A stretch of 64,000 nucleotides of DNA from Parasutterella secunda (lineage in GTDB: Bacteria > Pseudomonadota > Gammaproteobacteria > Burkholderiales > Burkholderiaceae_F), in contig NZ_JACJKX010000005.1 of NCBI RefSeq assembly GCF_016901835.1, positions 45,005-109,004 of the forward strand, in the 5' to 3' direction. This document shows, in pieces, positions 30,234 to 38,923 of this stretch (position 1 is the stretch's first letter; the number at the start of each line of letters is the position of its first letter). The position numbers and the translations under genes were made by a program. The notes beneath the pieces are model-generated. The model searched no databases. It had not been told where the DNA came from and saw only the letters and a program-made list of their open reading frames with translations.

Positions 30234-30347
30234 AGAGTTCCCCCGAGGAGAAACCCGTCGGTGCGGGTTCCTCGGCGAGAGGCTTGAGCCACGGGGGCTC
30301 AAGCGGGTCGCGCGAAGCTCCGCCCTTTCAGGACGGTGTAGTTCACT
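30234..30347 (+). ncRNA. Omega-RNA-like right-end region, copy 1
   Basis: Directly after tnpB lie stacked hairpins: a long arm (CCGAGG with CCTCGG, and AACCCG with CGGGTT, about 30243-30275), a 9-bp stem GCTTGAGCC/GGCTCAAGC with loop ACGGG, and a short terminal hairpin near 30320-30335. In copy 2 the same 9-bp stem has the unrelated loop TGAAC. Keeping stems while loops change is what selection on RNA structure would leave. TnpB omega-RNAs come from exactly this place. Confidence 0.7.
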
Positions 30348-30915
30348 TGGCAACCGCTTTCGTTAACGAGGGATTCTTCTTAGAAACCTCAACTAAGCGA
30401 CGGAATGTTTCAGCTGAAAGCATCACGTGCTTGAGTACGGCAGCTCGAGTCTTTTCATTGATGCGGCTCGGATCCTTAGCGTGCAGAATTTCAAGGAAAA
30501 GGTCCGACAGCTCCCCTTTGACCGTATCCGGTTTAATGGCTTTGGCAATCAACTTGCGTTTGGCTTCTTCGTACTCGTTGAGTTGATCGTCACTTAAACG
30601 CTTGAAGATTTTGTCCGCCATGACTTCTTCGCCGTGGTAATTCATTTGAAAAAGCGTTTTTTTCAATAATTTTTCGTTTTCCAAATATTCCGGGCAATTG
30701 TCCAATGTGACCCGAATGGCCACAGCCTGCAAAAGCGCGCTCCACAAAGCCTTAAACATAATGAAGGGCCCGGGATTTAAGAAATCAAACAGGGGAAGCT
30801 TGGCTTTTGAAATGCGGGCAGCTTCACGGGCTGTGAAGCGAACCAGGTCGCGGATGCTGCCTCCGAACGTATAACCTAAGTCTTCTGCAAATTGGTTGGT
30901 GACGATTTTGCTCAT
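30343..30915 (-). CDS. Unknown helical protein downstream of tolA
   Basis: I do not recognise this 190-residue protein. It has no signal peptide and only one mildly hydrophobic stretch (LFDFLNPGPFIMFKALWSALLQ, about 42-63); the rest is charged and predicted helical, with a lysine- and glutamate-rich second half. It begins 16 bases after tolA and is probably co-transcribed with tolQRA, in the place where tolB normally stands. Its TGA stop lies within sequence shared with the other element copy, so the last residues may have been altered by the insertion. A role in the cell envelope is only a guess from position. Confidence 0.75.
   Translation of the reverse strand: MSKIVTNQFAEDLGYTFGGSIRDLVRFTAREAARISKAKLPLFDFLNPGPFIMFKALWSALLQAVAIRVTLDNCPEYLENEKLLKKTLFQMNYHGEEVMADKIFKRLSDDQLNEYEEAKRKLIAKAIKPDTVKGELSDLFLEILHAKDPSRINEKTRAAVLKHVMLSAETFRRLVEVSKKNPSLTKAVAK
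30348..30367 (+). other. Expected guide segment of copy 1
   Basis: In TnpB systems the bases just past the right end serve as guide. Here they are the antisense of the last codons of the 190-residue gene. The position follows from where the two element copies diverge, and use as a guide is inferred. Confidence 0.4.
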
Positions 30916-30931
30916 TTTTAACCTAATGAAA

Positions 30932-31957
30932 TTAATGTTTACTGTCGACCGGATCGAATGTCAATTGAATCGTCTTCGGGGGATTGCCCGTCGGATGATT
31001 CGGGAACGGATCACAAGCCTGGATGGCGCGCTCAACCGCTCGGTCAAATGCGGGTAAGCCGCTCGGGCGAATCAGGCGCGGTGCGCCGGCTTGTCGTCCG
31101 TCATTGAGAAGGTGCACTTCATAGACCGCCTTATATTGACCGGGTTTCATGTTGGGGGAAACCGCAAAGGCAATATTGGGGCGGATGCAGGCGATGATAC
31201 GGGAGCTGTAAAGGGCCGATTGCGGTCCTCCGGCCTGTACCGTGACACCGGCAGCATTTTGCTGTGAAGACGCTTGCAACTCTTTTAATTGTTCGTTACG
31301 CATCTGTTGAGCCAGGCGTTTGGCCTGTTCGCGACGGCGCTGCTGAGCCTCTTCTTGGCGTTTCTTCTCTTCAGCTTTACGCTTTTCTTCTTCAATGCGC
31401 TTTTGCTCTTCTAAACGCTTTTGTTCTTCCAGGCGTTTTTGTTCCTCGAGTCGCTTTTGCTCCTCAAGCTTACGCTGCTCTTCAAGTTTTCTTTGTTCTT
31501 CTAATTTTTTCTGCTCTTCGAGCTTTTTCTTTTCTTCTTCCTGTTGACGAATGACATTTTCGTCAGGCACTTGCTTGGCAGCCTCTTCTACTTTCGCAGG
31601 AGGAGGTTCTTCGGGTTGGGCCTGAGGTTCGGGCTCGGGTTCAGGTTCCGGTTCCGGCTCCGGTTCAGGCTCGGGTTCTTCTTTGACCGGTTGGGGTTTC
31701 TCAAGCTCTTTAGGAGGTGTGACGGGAGTGGTCGCACTCATCTGAGAGGGAGACCAGAGCTCTGCGTAAATCACCTCAGTGCTTTCCGTGTTCCATTGAA
31801 AGACAAAGAAAAGCCCTACGAAGAGAATCGCATGCATGAACAAAGCAAGCACAAAAGGCAAGCCCCAACCGTTGGGCTCGCGCTCTTGTTGCGGGCGGTT
31901 GTCTTGAGCTTGGGTTTGAGAAACCGCCGGTTTGTTCTTTTTCTTAAGAGGATTCAC
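30932..31957 (-). CDS. tolA: TolA, envelope-spanning protein of the Tol system
   Basis: A 341-residue protein. One N-terminal membrane helix (GLPFVLALFMHAILFVGLFF) is followed by a proline-rich EP-repeat segment (about 95-115), then a long charged coiled coil built from repeated EEQKRL-type heptads (about 140-220), and a C-terminal globular domain ending in the TonB/TolA-like VERAIQACDPFPNHP. It links the inner-membrane TolQR motor to the outer membrane. The start is GTG, 3 bases after tolR, pointing to coupled translation. Confidence 0.9.
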   Translation of the reverse strand: MNPLKKKNKPAVSQTQAQDNRPQQEREPNGWGLPFVLALFMHAILFVGLFFVFQWNTESTEVIYAELWSPSQMSATTPVTPPKELEKPQPVKEEPEPEPEPEPEPEPEPEPQAQPEEPPPAKVEEAAKQVPDENVIRQQEEEKKKLEEQKKLEEQRKLEEQRKLEEQKRLEEQKRLEEQKRLEEQKRIEEEKRKAEEKKRQEEAQQRRREQAKRLAQQMRNEQLKELQASSQQNAAGVTVQAGGPQSALYSSRIIACIRPNIAFAVSPNMKPGQYKAVYEVHLLNDGRQAGAPRLIRPSGLPAFDRAVERAIQACDPFPNHPTGNPPKTIQLTFDPVDSKH

Positions 31958-31960
31958 GGC

Positions 31961-32383
31961 TTACTTTTCAACTTTCAATGACAGACCCACGCGGGCAATG
32001 TCGGCTGCTTGAAGCTGCTTCATAACATTGACCACCTGTTCATACTGCACCACTTTATCGGCGGCAATGACAACAGGAATGTCAGCATTGCCTTCCTGGG
32101 CTTTTTTCACGGTAGCAATTAACCCCGGCATGTCTACGGCCAGAAGTTCTTTGCCTTTTCTCACAGACATGGCGCCGGTCGGGTGAACGATCACTTCGAC
32201 GATGGCTTCTGGCGCTTTTTCAGCTTTTTTCACGCTCGGCAAATTCACCAGTGACGGGTTCACAAACGGAGCGGCCACCATCAAAATGACCACGAGCACG
32301 AGCATCACGTCGATATAGGGAACGACGTTAATTTCGGCCATCAGACGGCGAGAGGAGCGGCGTGATGAACGCAAACCTTCCAT
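31961..32383 (-). CDS. tolR: TolR, Tol system motor protein
   Basis: A 140-residue ExbD/TolR protein with one N-terminal membrane helix containing the functional aspartate (INVVPYIDVMLVLVVILM) and a periplasmic domain. It works with TolQ to use the proton gradient. GAGG precedes the ATG, and the gene starts 2 bases after the tolQ stop. Confidence 0.95.
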   Translation of the reverse strand: MEGLRSSRRSSRRLMAEINVVPYIDVMLVLVVILMVAAPFVNPSLVNLPSVKKAEKAPEAIVEVIVHPTGAMSVRKGKELLAVDMPGLIATVKKAQEGNADIPVVIAADKVVQYEQVVNVMKQLQAADIARVGLSLKVEK

Positions 32384-32385
32384 GA

Positions 32386-33054
32386 TCAGCCTCTTTGACG
32401 CTGAAGGATGTTTTGGAACTCTTCAGCAAAACTTTCGTAACGGTTTGATAAGCGTTCCACGTCGTTGGCAAAACGGTTATAGGCCGCTACTGCCGGAATG
32501 GCGGCAAACAAACCGATAGCGGTGGCAACAAGTGCTTCGGCAATACCGGGAGCCACGGTCGCAAGGGAAGCGTTATCAAGCGCAGACAGACCTGTAAAGG
32601 CATTCATGATGCCCCAAACGGTGCCGAACAAACCGATGTACGGCGAGACCGAACCGATGGAAGCCAAGGTCGGTAAGCCGCTCTCAAGATTGTCCATTTC
32701 ACGTTGATAAGTGGCTCGCATGGCGCGGCGCACACCGTCCAAGGCTTCGGCTGAACCTCGGGTGGAGAGTTTCAAAAATTCGGTCATGCCGGAGGCAAAA
32801 ATTCTTTCTTGCGTGCCCGAATGTTCCCGGTGATTTTGAGCATGCTCATAGAGCTTATTGAGCTCAGCCCCGCTCCAGAAGCGGCTTTCAAAGTCTTCAC
32901 TTAAACGTTTGGCTTGTTTGAGTTGGAAGAATTTCTGAAAGATTCGAGTCCAACTGACCAAAGACAGGATAATCAAAATGGCCAAAACAGCCTGCACCAC
33001 CACGCTGGCGTGTGTGAGCAAGGACAGAATTGACATATCGGCACTGGCGTTCAT
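32386..33054 (-). CDS. tolQ: TolQ, Tol system proton channel
   Basis: A 222-residue MotA/TolQ/ExbB-family protein with three hydrophobic spans, near residues 15-38, 128-150 and 165-190. The segment GLFGTVWGIMNAFTGLS and the following VAPGIAEALVATAIGLFAAIPAVAAYN are diagnostic. AAAGGA precedes the ATG. It opens the tolQRA group directly after ybgC. Confidence 0.95.
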   Translation of the reverse strand: MNASADMSILSLLTHASVVVQAVLAILIILSLVSWTRIFQKFFQLKQAKRLSEDFESRFWSGAELNKLYEHAQNHREHSGTQERIFASGMTEFLKLSTRGSAEALDGVRRAMRATYQREMDNLESGLPTLASIGSVSPYIGLFGTVWGIMNAFTGLSALDNASLATVAPGIAEALVATAIGLFAAIPAVAAYNRFANDVERLSNRYESFAEEFQNILQRQRG

Positions 33055-33066
33055 AAAAATCCTTTT

Positions 33067-33510
33067 TTATTTTGATTGCGGGCAATCAACGGTCAACAAT
33101 CGTTCAATAGTGTCAAAAATGGGCGACGGAATCGCCGTGGGCAAACCCTTGGTCGGATCAATGCAAACAACTCGCACTTGCGCTGCAGCCATCAAAGTAT
33201 CACCTTTGAAAGCGCGTTGATCGAACACAAAACTGGCTCGCCTTAAAGTGTTCAGTGTCGTGCGGATTTGCAGTTCATCGTCGAGCTTCGCAGGACGCTT
33301 GAACTGTATGGACAAATCCGATACCACGAAAGCACACGTTTTCATTTCCAACAGGTCACGCTGGCTCCAGCCTAAGCTGCGAAGAAACTCCGTGCGTGCC
33401 CGTTCGAAAAATTTGAGATAGTTGGCGTGATAAACCACGCCGCCCGCGTCGGTGTCTTCAAAGTAGACACGGGCATCCCATAAAAATTCTTTAGAAACAA
33501 GGTTAGGCAT
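33067..33510 (-). CDS. ybgC: YbgC-type acyl-CoA thioesterase
   Basis: A 147-residue hot-dog-fold thioesterase. The motif YFEDTDAGGVVYHANYLKFFE contains the catalytic aspartate and the typical YHANY loop. YbgC acts on short acyl-CoA or acyl-carrier substrates and is the usual first gene of tol-pal clusters. It starts 18 bases after the ruvB stop. Confidence 0.94.
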   Translation of the reverse strand: MPNLVSKEFLWDARVYFEDTDAGGVVYHANYLKFFERARTEFLRSLGWSQRDLLEMKTCAFVVSDLSIQFKRPAKLDDELQIRTTLNTLRRASFVFDQRAFKGDTLMAAAQVRVVCIDPTKGLPTAIPSPIFDTIERLLTVDCPQSK

Positions 33511-33528
33511 TATAACAGGTTGTTTTTG

Positions 33529-34563
33529 TTAAAAAAGTGACGAAGTTTGTCCGGCAGACCCCGGCATTTCAAAACCGAAATGGCGATATGCCAACATGGT
33601 GGCCACACGCCCCCGAGGGGTACGTTGCAAGTGTCCCTGTTGGATTAAGTAGGGCTCGACGACATCTTCGAGGGTTTCTCGGTCTTCACCCACTGCGGCT
33701 GCCAAGTTATCAATACCGACCGGACCGCCGTTGAATTTTTCAATAATCGCCAGAAGGAACTTTCGGTCAATGAGGTCAAAACCCAGGGGATCCACGTCAA
33801 GCATCTGAAGGGCTTTATCGGCCACCTCCCGAGTGACAATGCCGTCATACTTGACTTGAGCGTAGTCACGGACTCGGCGAAGAAGACGGTTGGCAATACG
33901 AGGGGTGCCGCGGCTGCGGCGGGCTACTTCAAAGGCCCCTTCATCATCAATTTTTACATTTAAAAGTTTGGCGCTTCGTCTGACGATCTTTGCGAGATCT
34001 TCGTTGCTGTAGAACTGAAGCTGAGCCACGATACCGAAGCGTGCCCGAAGAGGATTGGTGAGCATCCCCGCACGGGTGGTGGCGCCGATCAGAGTAAACG
34101 GTTTCAAATCGAGCTTGATCGAGCGCGCAGCAGGTCCTTCACCGATCATGATGTCAATTTGAAAATCTTCCAGCGCCGGGTAAAGGATTTCTTCAACAAC
34201 AGGAGATAAACGATGAATTTCGTCGATAAACAACACATCGTTTTCCTGAAGGTTGGTCAAAATGGCGGCTAAGTCTCCGGGGCGCTCCAACACAGGGCCC
34301 GATGTTTGGCGAAGATTAACCCCCATTTCATTGGCCACAATGTGAGCAAGTGTCGTTTTACCCAATCCCGGAGGACCGAAAACCAACAAGTGGTCCAACG
34401 CTTCGTGGCGGGATTTGGCCGCTTTAATGAAAACAGAGAGCTGCTCACAAGCCTTGGGTTGACCGACGTAGTCAGCCAAACGCACCGGGCGCAGCGCACG
34501 ATCCACACTTTCTTCGTTCGGAGAAGTCGATTGTGCAGTGACAATTCTTTCGACAGTTTGCAT
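33529..34563 (-). CDS. ruvB: Holliday junction helicase RuvB
   Basis: A 344-residue AAA+ motor of branch migration. It has Walker [10 protein letters not shown], Walker B DEIHR, sensor GATTRAG, arginine finger GTPRIANR and a C-terminal winged helix with GRVAT. The ATG at 34563 is preferred to the in-frame GTG two codons upstream. It lies in the order ruvC-ruvA-ruvB. Confidence 0.98.
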   Translation of the reverse strand: MQTVERIVTAQSTSPNEESVDRALRPVRLADYVGQPKACEQLSVFIKAAKSRHEALDHLLVFGPPGLGKTTLAHIVANEMGVNLRQTSGPVLERPGDLAAILTNLQENDVLFIDEIHRLSPVVEEILYPALEDFQIDIMIGEGPAARSIKLDLKPFTLIGATTRAGMLTNPLRARFGIVAQLQFYSNEDLAKIVRRSAKLLNVKIDDEGAFEVARRSRGTPRIANRLLRRVRDYAQVKYDGIVTREVADKALQMLDVDPLGFDLIDRKFLLAIIEKFNGGPVGIDNLAAAVGEDRETLEDVVEPYLIQQGHLQRTPRGRVATMLAYRHFGFEMPGSAGQTSSLF

Positions 34564-34575
34564 AAACACTCACTC

Positions 34576-35145
34576 TCACATATTTTGTAAGGCCATTCGA
34601 ATGCCGTCGGAGACCGAGATGTCTTCAGGCAATTTCTTAACAGCCAGATTAGCTTCCCGTTCACTGTAGCCCAAACCGATCAAGGCATTGATGATATCAG
34701 CGGTATTGGAGTTGGTAGCCGAGGGTGTCACACCGGATAAGGTTGCCGTGAGTTTGTCTTTAAGTTCCAGAATCAGGCGCTCGGCTGTTTTTTTACCGAT
34801 ACCGGGCACGCGGGTCAAAAGAGAGGCCTGTTGCAGAGCAACAGCGTTGACCAAATCAGCTACGGACATGCCCGAAAGAATCGACAGAGCCGTACGCGCA
34901 CCGATTCCCGAGACCTTTAAAAGTTGACGGAAAGTTTCCCGTTCTTCAGCGGTGAGAAAACCGTAGAGCAGTTGTGCATCTTCACGGACAACCATATGCG
35001 TGAGAAGCGTGACCTCAGAGCCGAGAGCAGGGAGGTTATAAAAGGTTGACATCGGGACATCGACTTCGTAGCCCACTCCATGCACATCAACGAGAATATG
35101 CGGGGGATTGCTTTCAACCAATTGTCCTTTAATACGTCCGATCAT
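34576..35145 (-). CDS. ruvA: Holliday junction protein RuvA
   Basis: A 189-residue junction-binding protein with N-terminal [11 protein letters not shown], two helix-hairpin-helix motifs ([16 protein letters not shown] and [16 protein letters not shown]) and a C-terminal domain that contacts RuvB. AGGAAAG precedes the ATG, overlapping the ruvC end. Confidence 0.98.
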   Translation of the reverse strand: MIGRIKGQLVESNPPHILVDVHGVGYEVDVPMSTFYNLPALGSEVTLLTHMVVREDAQLLYGFLTAEERETFRQLLKVSGIGARTALSILSGMSVADLVNAVALQQASLLTRVPGIGKKTAERLILELKDKLTATLSGVTPSATNSNTADIINALIGLGYSEREANLAVKKLPEDISVSDGIRMALQNM

Positions 35146-35146
35146 T

Positions 35147-35734
35147 TTATTCTTTCCTAGATAGTCCTAAATGCACTTCCCAAGCTGCGCGGTTCTTGGC
35201 GCCCGAATGGCGTCTGGCGTGTCCGGCACTGGTTTTAGGAGCCTTCATCGCCCCCATCATCCTGAAAGATTGGGCCGCACAGACCGCACAGGCCAGGGCA
35301 TCAGCAGCGTCGGCCTGAATTTTTTCAGGCAGCCCCAGCATATGCGACATCATGGCCTGAACCTGGGCTTTAGTGGCTCGGCCTGTGCCAACTGTCGCCT
35401 GCTTGATTTCTGTCGGCGTAAATTCATTGACCAGAAGATCTTCATTAGCGAGCGCAGTTAATGCGGCTCCTCTTGCCTGGCCGAGCAAAAGCGTTGTGTA
35501 CGGATTCATGTTCACAAACACTTTTTCACACGCAGCAAAACTGGGCGTTGTTTCGCGGGCAATTTTTCCGACTTCGTTAAAAATAAAGCGCAGTCTTTCG
35601 GCCAACTCGCCTTTGGGAACGTTGATGACGCCGGCGGTGACAAATTTGAGTTCACTGCCTGTGACGTCAATCACACCGAACCCCGTGTGGTTAAGACCGG
35701 GGTCCACGCCCATGATTCGAACCCGATCGCTCAC
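35147..35734 (-). CDS. ruvC: Holliday junction resolvase RuvC
   Basis: A 195-residue endonuclease that cuts Holliday junctions. It begins with [15 protein letters not shown] holding the first catalytic aspartate, and carries the second acidic site near CEKVFVN and the last near [10 protein letters not shown]. The start is GTG, 3 bases after ffh. The C-terminus is somewhat long and basic. Confidence 0.96.
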   Translation of the reverse strand: MSDRVRIMGVDPGLNHTGFGVIDVTGSELKFVTAGVINVPKGELAERLRFIFNEVGKIARETTPSFAACEKVFVNMNPYTTLLLGQARGAALTALANEDLLVNEFTPTEIKQATVGTGRATKAQVQAMMSHMLGLPEKIQADAADALACAVCAAQSFRMMGAMKAPKTSAGHARRHSGAKNRAAWEVHLGLSRKE

Positions 35735-35737
35735 GAT

Positions 35738-37147
35738 CTAGTGCCTGCCGAAATTACCGAAACCGCCCAAGCCCCCTAAGCCGCCTCCGAATTTGCTCAA
35801 GCCGCCTAAGGCTCGCATCATTTTACCCAGACCGCCTTTTTGCATCGTACGCATCATGGCTTGGGTTTGTTCAAATTGCTTGAGTAACTTGTTGACTTCC
35901 TGCACCGGAACGCCGGCACCGGCGGCAATGCGCCGCTTGCGGCTTGCCTTGATGATGTCCGGATGCGTGCGTTCAAAAGGTGTCATCGAATTGATGATGC
36001 CCTCAGTGCGAGCAATGGCTTTTTGAGCGTCTTCGTCATTGATTTTGGAAGCTGCCTCGGCAAATTGGGAAGGCAGTTTTTCCATCAGGCCTGAGAAGCT
36101 ACCCATGTTTTTCATCTGTGCCAATTGGGCTTTAAAGTCGTTTAAGTCGAACTTGCTCCCTGACTTCATCTTTTGAGCCAGTTTTTGCGTTTGTTCGACA
36201 TCAACGGCTTTTTGAACTTCTTTGACTAAAGCGACAATGTCGCCCATGCCGAGAATGCGGCTCGCCATACCCTCGGGGTTAAAGGGTTCAAGGCCGTCAA
36301 TTTTTTCAGAGACACCGACAAACTTGATGGGCTTACCCGTTGTGTATGCAACGGATAACGCCGCACCGCCTCGGCTGTCGCCGTCAAGCTTGGTGAGGAT
36401 GACGCCCGTCAATGAAAGCCTTTCATTGAAAGCTTGAGCGGCTTGTACGGCGGTTTGACCGAGCATGGCATCGGCCACGAACATCGTTTCCGACGGTTTT
36501 AAGTCATCGTGCAACTCGGCCACTTCATTCATCATGGCTTCATCGATTGAGAGGCGACCTGCCGTATCGACAATGAGCACATCGTAGAAGTAGCGCTTGG
36601 CATGAGCAAGCGCATCGCGCGCAATGGCCAAGGGCTTCAACGAGGCATCCATCGGGAAGTTGTCCGCACCGGCTTGCTCGGTAATGACCTTTAATTGATC
36701 GGCAGCGGCCGGACGGTAAACGTCGGTGGAGACGGTCAGAACTTTTTTCTTTCTGTCTGCAACAAGGTAGCGGGCCAACTTACCGGCCGAGGTCGTTTTA
36801 CCGGCACCCTGTAAGCCAGCGAGCAGAATGATCGCAGGCGGCTGAGTAGCCAGATTCAATTCTTTTTCTTTTTCCGAGAGGCTGCCGCCGATGATGTTGG
36901 TCAATTCCTTCTGAACAATGCCCACTAAGGCTTGACCGGGGTTCAAATTGCCGATCACCTCTTCGTTCATGGCTTTGGCCTTGATGCGAGCAATCAGTTC
37001 GCGCACCACAGGCAGGGCAACGTCAGCTTCAAGCAGCGCGATTCGCACCTCTCGGAGCATCTCCTTGGTATTTTCTTCGGTCAGGCGGGCCTGACCACGC
37101 ATGGTTTTGATGACGCGCGAGAGGCGTTGGCTTAACGTATTGAGCAT
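35738..37147 (-). CDS. ffh: Signal recognition particle protein Ffh
   Basis: A 469-residue SRP54 GTPase that targets membrane proteins to the Sec machinery. An N-domain is followed by a G-domain with GLQGAGKTT, DTAGR and TKLDGD, then a methionine-rich M-domain ending in a glycine-rich tail (GGLSKFGGGLGGLGGFG). It is first in the minus-strand run that continues through ruvC, A, B, ybgC and tolQRA, with gaps of 2-18 bases. Confidence 0.97.
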   Translation of the reverse strand: MLNTLSQRLSRVIKTMRGQARLTEENTKEMLREVRIALLEADVALPVVRELIARIKAKAMNEEVIGNLNPGQALVGIVQKELTNIIGGSLSEKEKELNLATQPPAIILLAGLQGAGKTTSAGKLARYLVADRKKKVLTVSTDVYRPAAADQLKVITEQAGADNFPMDASLKPLAIARDALAHAKRYFYDVLIVDTAGRLSIDEAMMNEVAELHDDLKPSETMFVADAMLGQTAVQAAQAFNERLSLTGVILTKLDGDSRGGAALSVAYTTGKPIKFVGVSEKIDGLEPFNPEGMASRILGMGDIVALVKEVQKAVDVEQTQKLAQKMKSGSKFDLNDFKAQLAQMKNMGSFSGLMEKLPSQFAEAASKINDEDAQKAIARTEGIINSMTPFERTHPDIIKASRKRRIAAGAGVPVQEVNKLLKQFEQTQAMMRTMQKGGLGKMMRALGGLSKFGGGLGGLGGFGNFGRH

Positions 37148-37259
37148 TTCGTTTCAAATAATTGGAAATAAGTGCACAACAATGACGGCCCGATCCCTTA
37201 CAATGAGACACTGTCAAAAACACATATCAGCGACAATGTCGGATAGGTGAGCTCGTCAA

Positions 37260-38078
37260 ATGGATTTAAACATCATATTGTACGGTGTTGCGTCAATTTT
37301 TTATCTGCTTGTGGGCGGAAAAATTGTCAGCACGTTTAAAAAACGCGGTGATCAGGCCCCCATGTGGTCATTGCCGGTGATTGCGGCGGCCGTTGTGGCG
37401 CATTTCTGGGTTTTGCAGTCCAATATTTTCTGTGCACCTGAAACCATTTTGGTCACGTTCGGTAACTCCGTCTCGGCCATGTGCTTTTTCAGTACGCTCA
37501 TTCTCTTTTTCGGTGCCCTTTATTCACGTGTGCACGCACTCTACGGCATCATTTTGATAGTAGCTGGATTCGGGATTTGGAGCCCGTTGCTTTTTCCGTC
37601 CGAGGCTCAGCCCATCGTCGGTTCAACCTTCGGCTTCAGACTGCATATTGCTTTCGGCCTGCTCGCTTACAGCTTTATGTTGATGAGTGTGGTTCAGGCT
37701 GTTCTGATGGGGATTCTGGACTCTCGTCTGAAAAGCCACGCTGCTCTCGATGAGCCCGAAGGAATTGTTGCCTCCATGCCGAACCTGATGACCATGGAGA
37801 AAATCCTCTTTCGAGTGATTCTGGCTTGCTGGGTGGTTTTGTCTTTAACCATTCTGACGGGAATGGTTTCTACGGCTCATTACTTTGATGCAATCCTTGC
37901 GTTTGACCACAAAACTGTTTTGACGATCTTAAGTTGGACGGTCTTCGGTATTTTGCTTCTGGGGCGCAAGCTTTTGGGCTGGCGAAGCAAAAAGGCGCTC
38001 ACCATTTTCTGGATTGCCGTGGCGCTTCAGGTCATTGCTTTCTTCGCTTACCGTTTTGTACTGGATGTACTTCAATAA
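37260..38078 (+). CDS. ypjD: CcsA/YpjD-like cytochrome c assembly-family membrane protein
   Basis: A 272-residue protein with about eight hydrophobic spans. It carries FGFRLHIAFGLLAYSFM and a second histidine near YFDAILAFDHKTVLTILSW, the heme-handling positions of the CcsA/CcmC superfamily. YpjD proteins are often encoded divergently from ffh, as here. Their exact function is not established. AGGTGAG precedes the ATG. Confidence 0.88.
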   Translation: MDLNIILYGVASIFYLLVGGKIVSTFKKRGDQAPMWSLPVIAAAVVAHFWVLQSNIFCAPETILVTFGNSVSAMCFFSTLILFFGALYSRVHALYGIILIVAGFGIWSPLLFPSEAQPIVGSTFGFRLHIAFGLLAYSFMLMSVVQAVLMGILDSRLKSHAALDEPEGIVASMPNLMTMEKILFRVILACWVVLSLTILTGMVSTAHYFDAILAFDHKTVLTILSWTVFGILLLGRKLLGWRSKKALTIFWIAVALQVIAFFAYRFVLDVLQ

Positions 38079-38087
38079 GGTGGCGAT

Positions 38088-38324
38088 ATGCTGAGTAAAC
38101 TGATTTTCTTTATTTTGCTGGGGTTGCTGCTGTTTGTTCTTTGGCAGAAAAAGCGTGTTGCTCGAATTCGACGCGAAGAACCTGTCAAAAAGGTTCCCGA
38201 AGCAAAGAAAATGGTTCAGTGTCCGATCTGTGGCGTGCATTTTGCGGAAGTGGACGGGGTCTGGTACAACGGGAAGATGTATTGCAGCGGGCAATGTGCA
38301 GATAAAGCAAAGGCCCGCTCATGA
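38088..38324 (+). CDS. PP0621-family small membrane protein with zinc ribbon
   Basis: A 78-residue protein: an N-terminal membrane helix (about 5-20), a basic linker, and a treble-clef-like zinc site CPICG plus CSGQC. This matches the PP0621 family, often found beside ampD in beta- and gammaproteobacteria. Function unknown. It overlaps ampD by 4 bases (ATGA), so translation is probably coupled. Confidence 0.85.
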   Translation: MLSKLIFFILLGLLLFVLWQKKRVARIRREEPVKKVPEAKKMVQCPICGVHFAEVDGVWYNGKMYCSGQCADKAKARS

Positions 38325-38923
38325 TCACGATTGATTCTGACGGTTGGATTAAAGGGGACGGAGTGCAGAGCATTCCGAGCCCTTTTTTTGATGAGCGTGA
38401 GGGTACCCGCCCCACTGATTTAGTGGTAATTCATAACATCTCATTGCCTGCCGGCGTTTTTGGCTTGGGTTACGTTCAGGCTCTTTTTAAAGGAGAGCTT
38501 TTAGAGACGGAAATTGCCGGATTTGAGTCTTTGCGGGGATTAAAAGTCTCGTCTCATTTTTTCATCGATCGAGCCGGTCGCATCACGCAATTTGTCAGTA
38601 CAAAAAAGCGAGCCTGGCACGCAGGCGTTTCAACTTTTCAGGGAATGAGTCGTTGCAATGACTTTTCCATCGGTATTGAAATGGAAGGGTCGGACTTTGT
38701 CGCGTTTGCTCTTAAGCAGTACGATGCGTTAGAAAATCTTTTACGAGCGCTGGTTGCAGCAGAGCCGCAATTGGCTTATATCACCGGTCACAGTGACATT
38801 GCCCCGGGCCGAAAGACTGATCCGGGTCCTTATTTTGATTGGGCAAGGGCGCTGCGAAACCCCGAGTTGGCAAAAAAGCTAAAATATTCGACTACACAAT
38901 TATTTGAAAAAGAACCATGTTAG
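38321..38923 (+). CDS. ampD: 1,6-anhydro-N-acetylmuramyl-L-alanine amidase AmpD
   Basis: A 200-residue cytoplasmic zinc amidase that recycles cell-wall fragments. Zinc ligands are the histidine in VVIHNISLP, the histidine in ITGHSDIAPGRKTDPGPYFDW, and the aspartate of KTDPG. SSHFFIDRAGRITQFV and the AWHAGVSTF segment are typical of the family. Loss of AmpD commonly raises AmpC expression elsewhere; no ampC is seen here. Confidence 0.95.
   Translation: MITIDSDGWIKGDGVQSIPSPFFDEREGTRPTDLVVIHNISLPAGVFGLGYVQALFKGELLETEIAGFESLRGLKVSSHFFIDRAGRITQFVSTKKRAWHAGVSTFQGMSRCNDFSIGIEMEGSDFVAFALKQYDALENLLRALVAAEPQLAYITGHSDIAPGRKTDPGPYFDWARALRNPELAKKLKYSTTQLFEKEPC

Larger units (their letters stand above)
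28840..30347 (+). mobile_element. IS200/IS605-type element with tnpB only (copy 1)
   Basis: This element carries a frameshifted tnpB and no tnpA transposase, so it belongs to the IS1341-like group that moves only with help. The right boundary is set by comparison with copy 2 at the window's right end: identity stops after GTGTAGTTCACT at 30347. The left boundary is approximate; two hairpins (28868-28887 and 28898-28914) look like left-end structures. It is inserted opposite to the tol operon, between that operon's last stop codon and its likely terminator. Confidence 0.8.
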
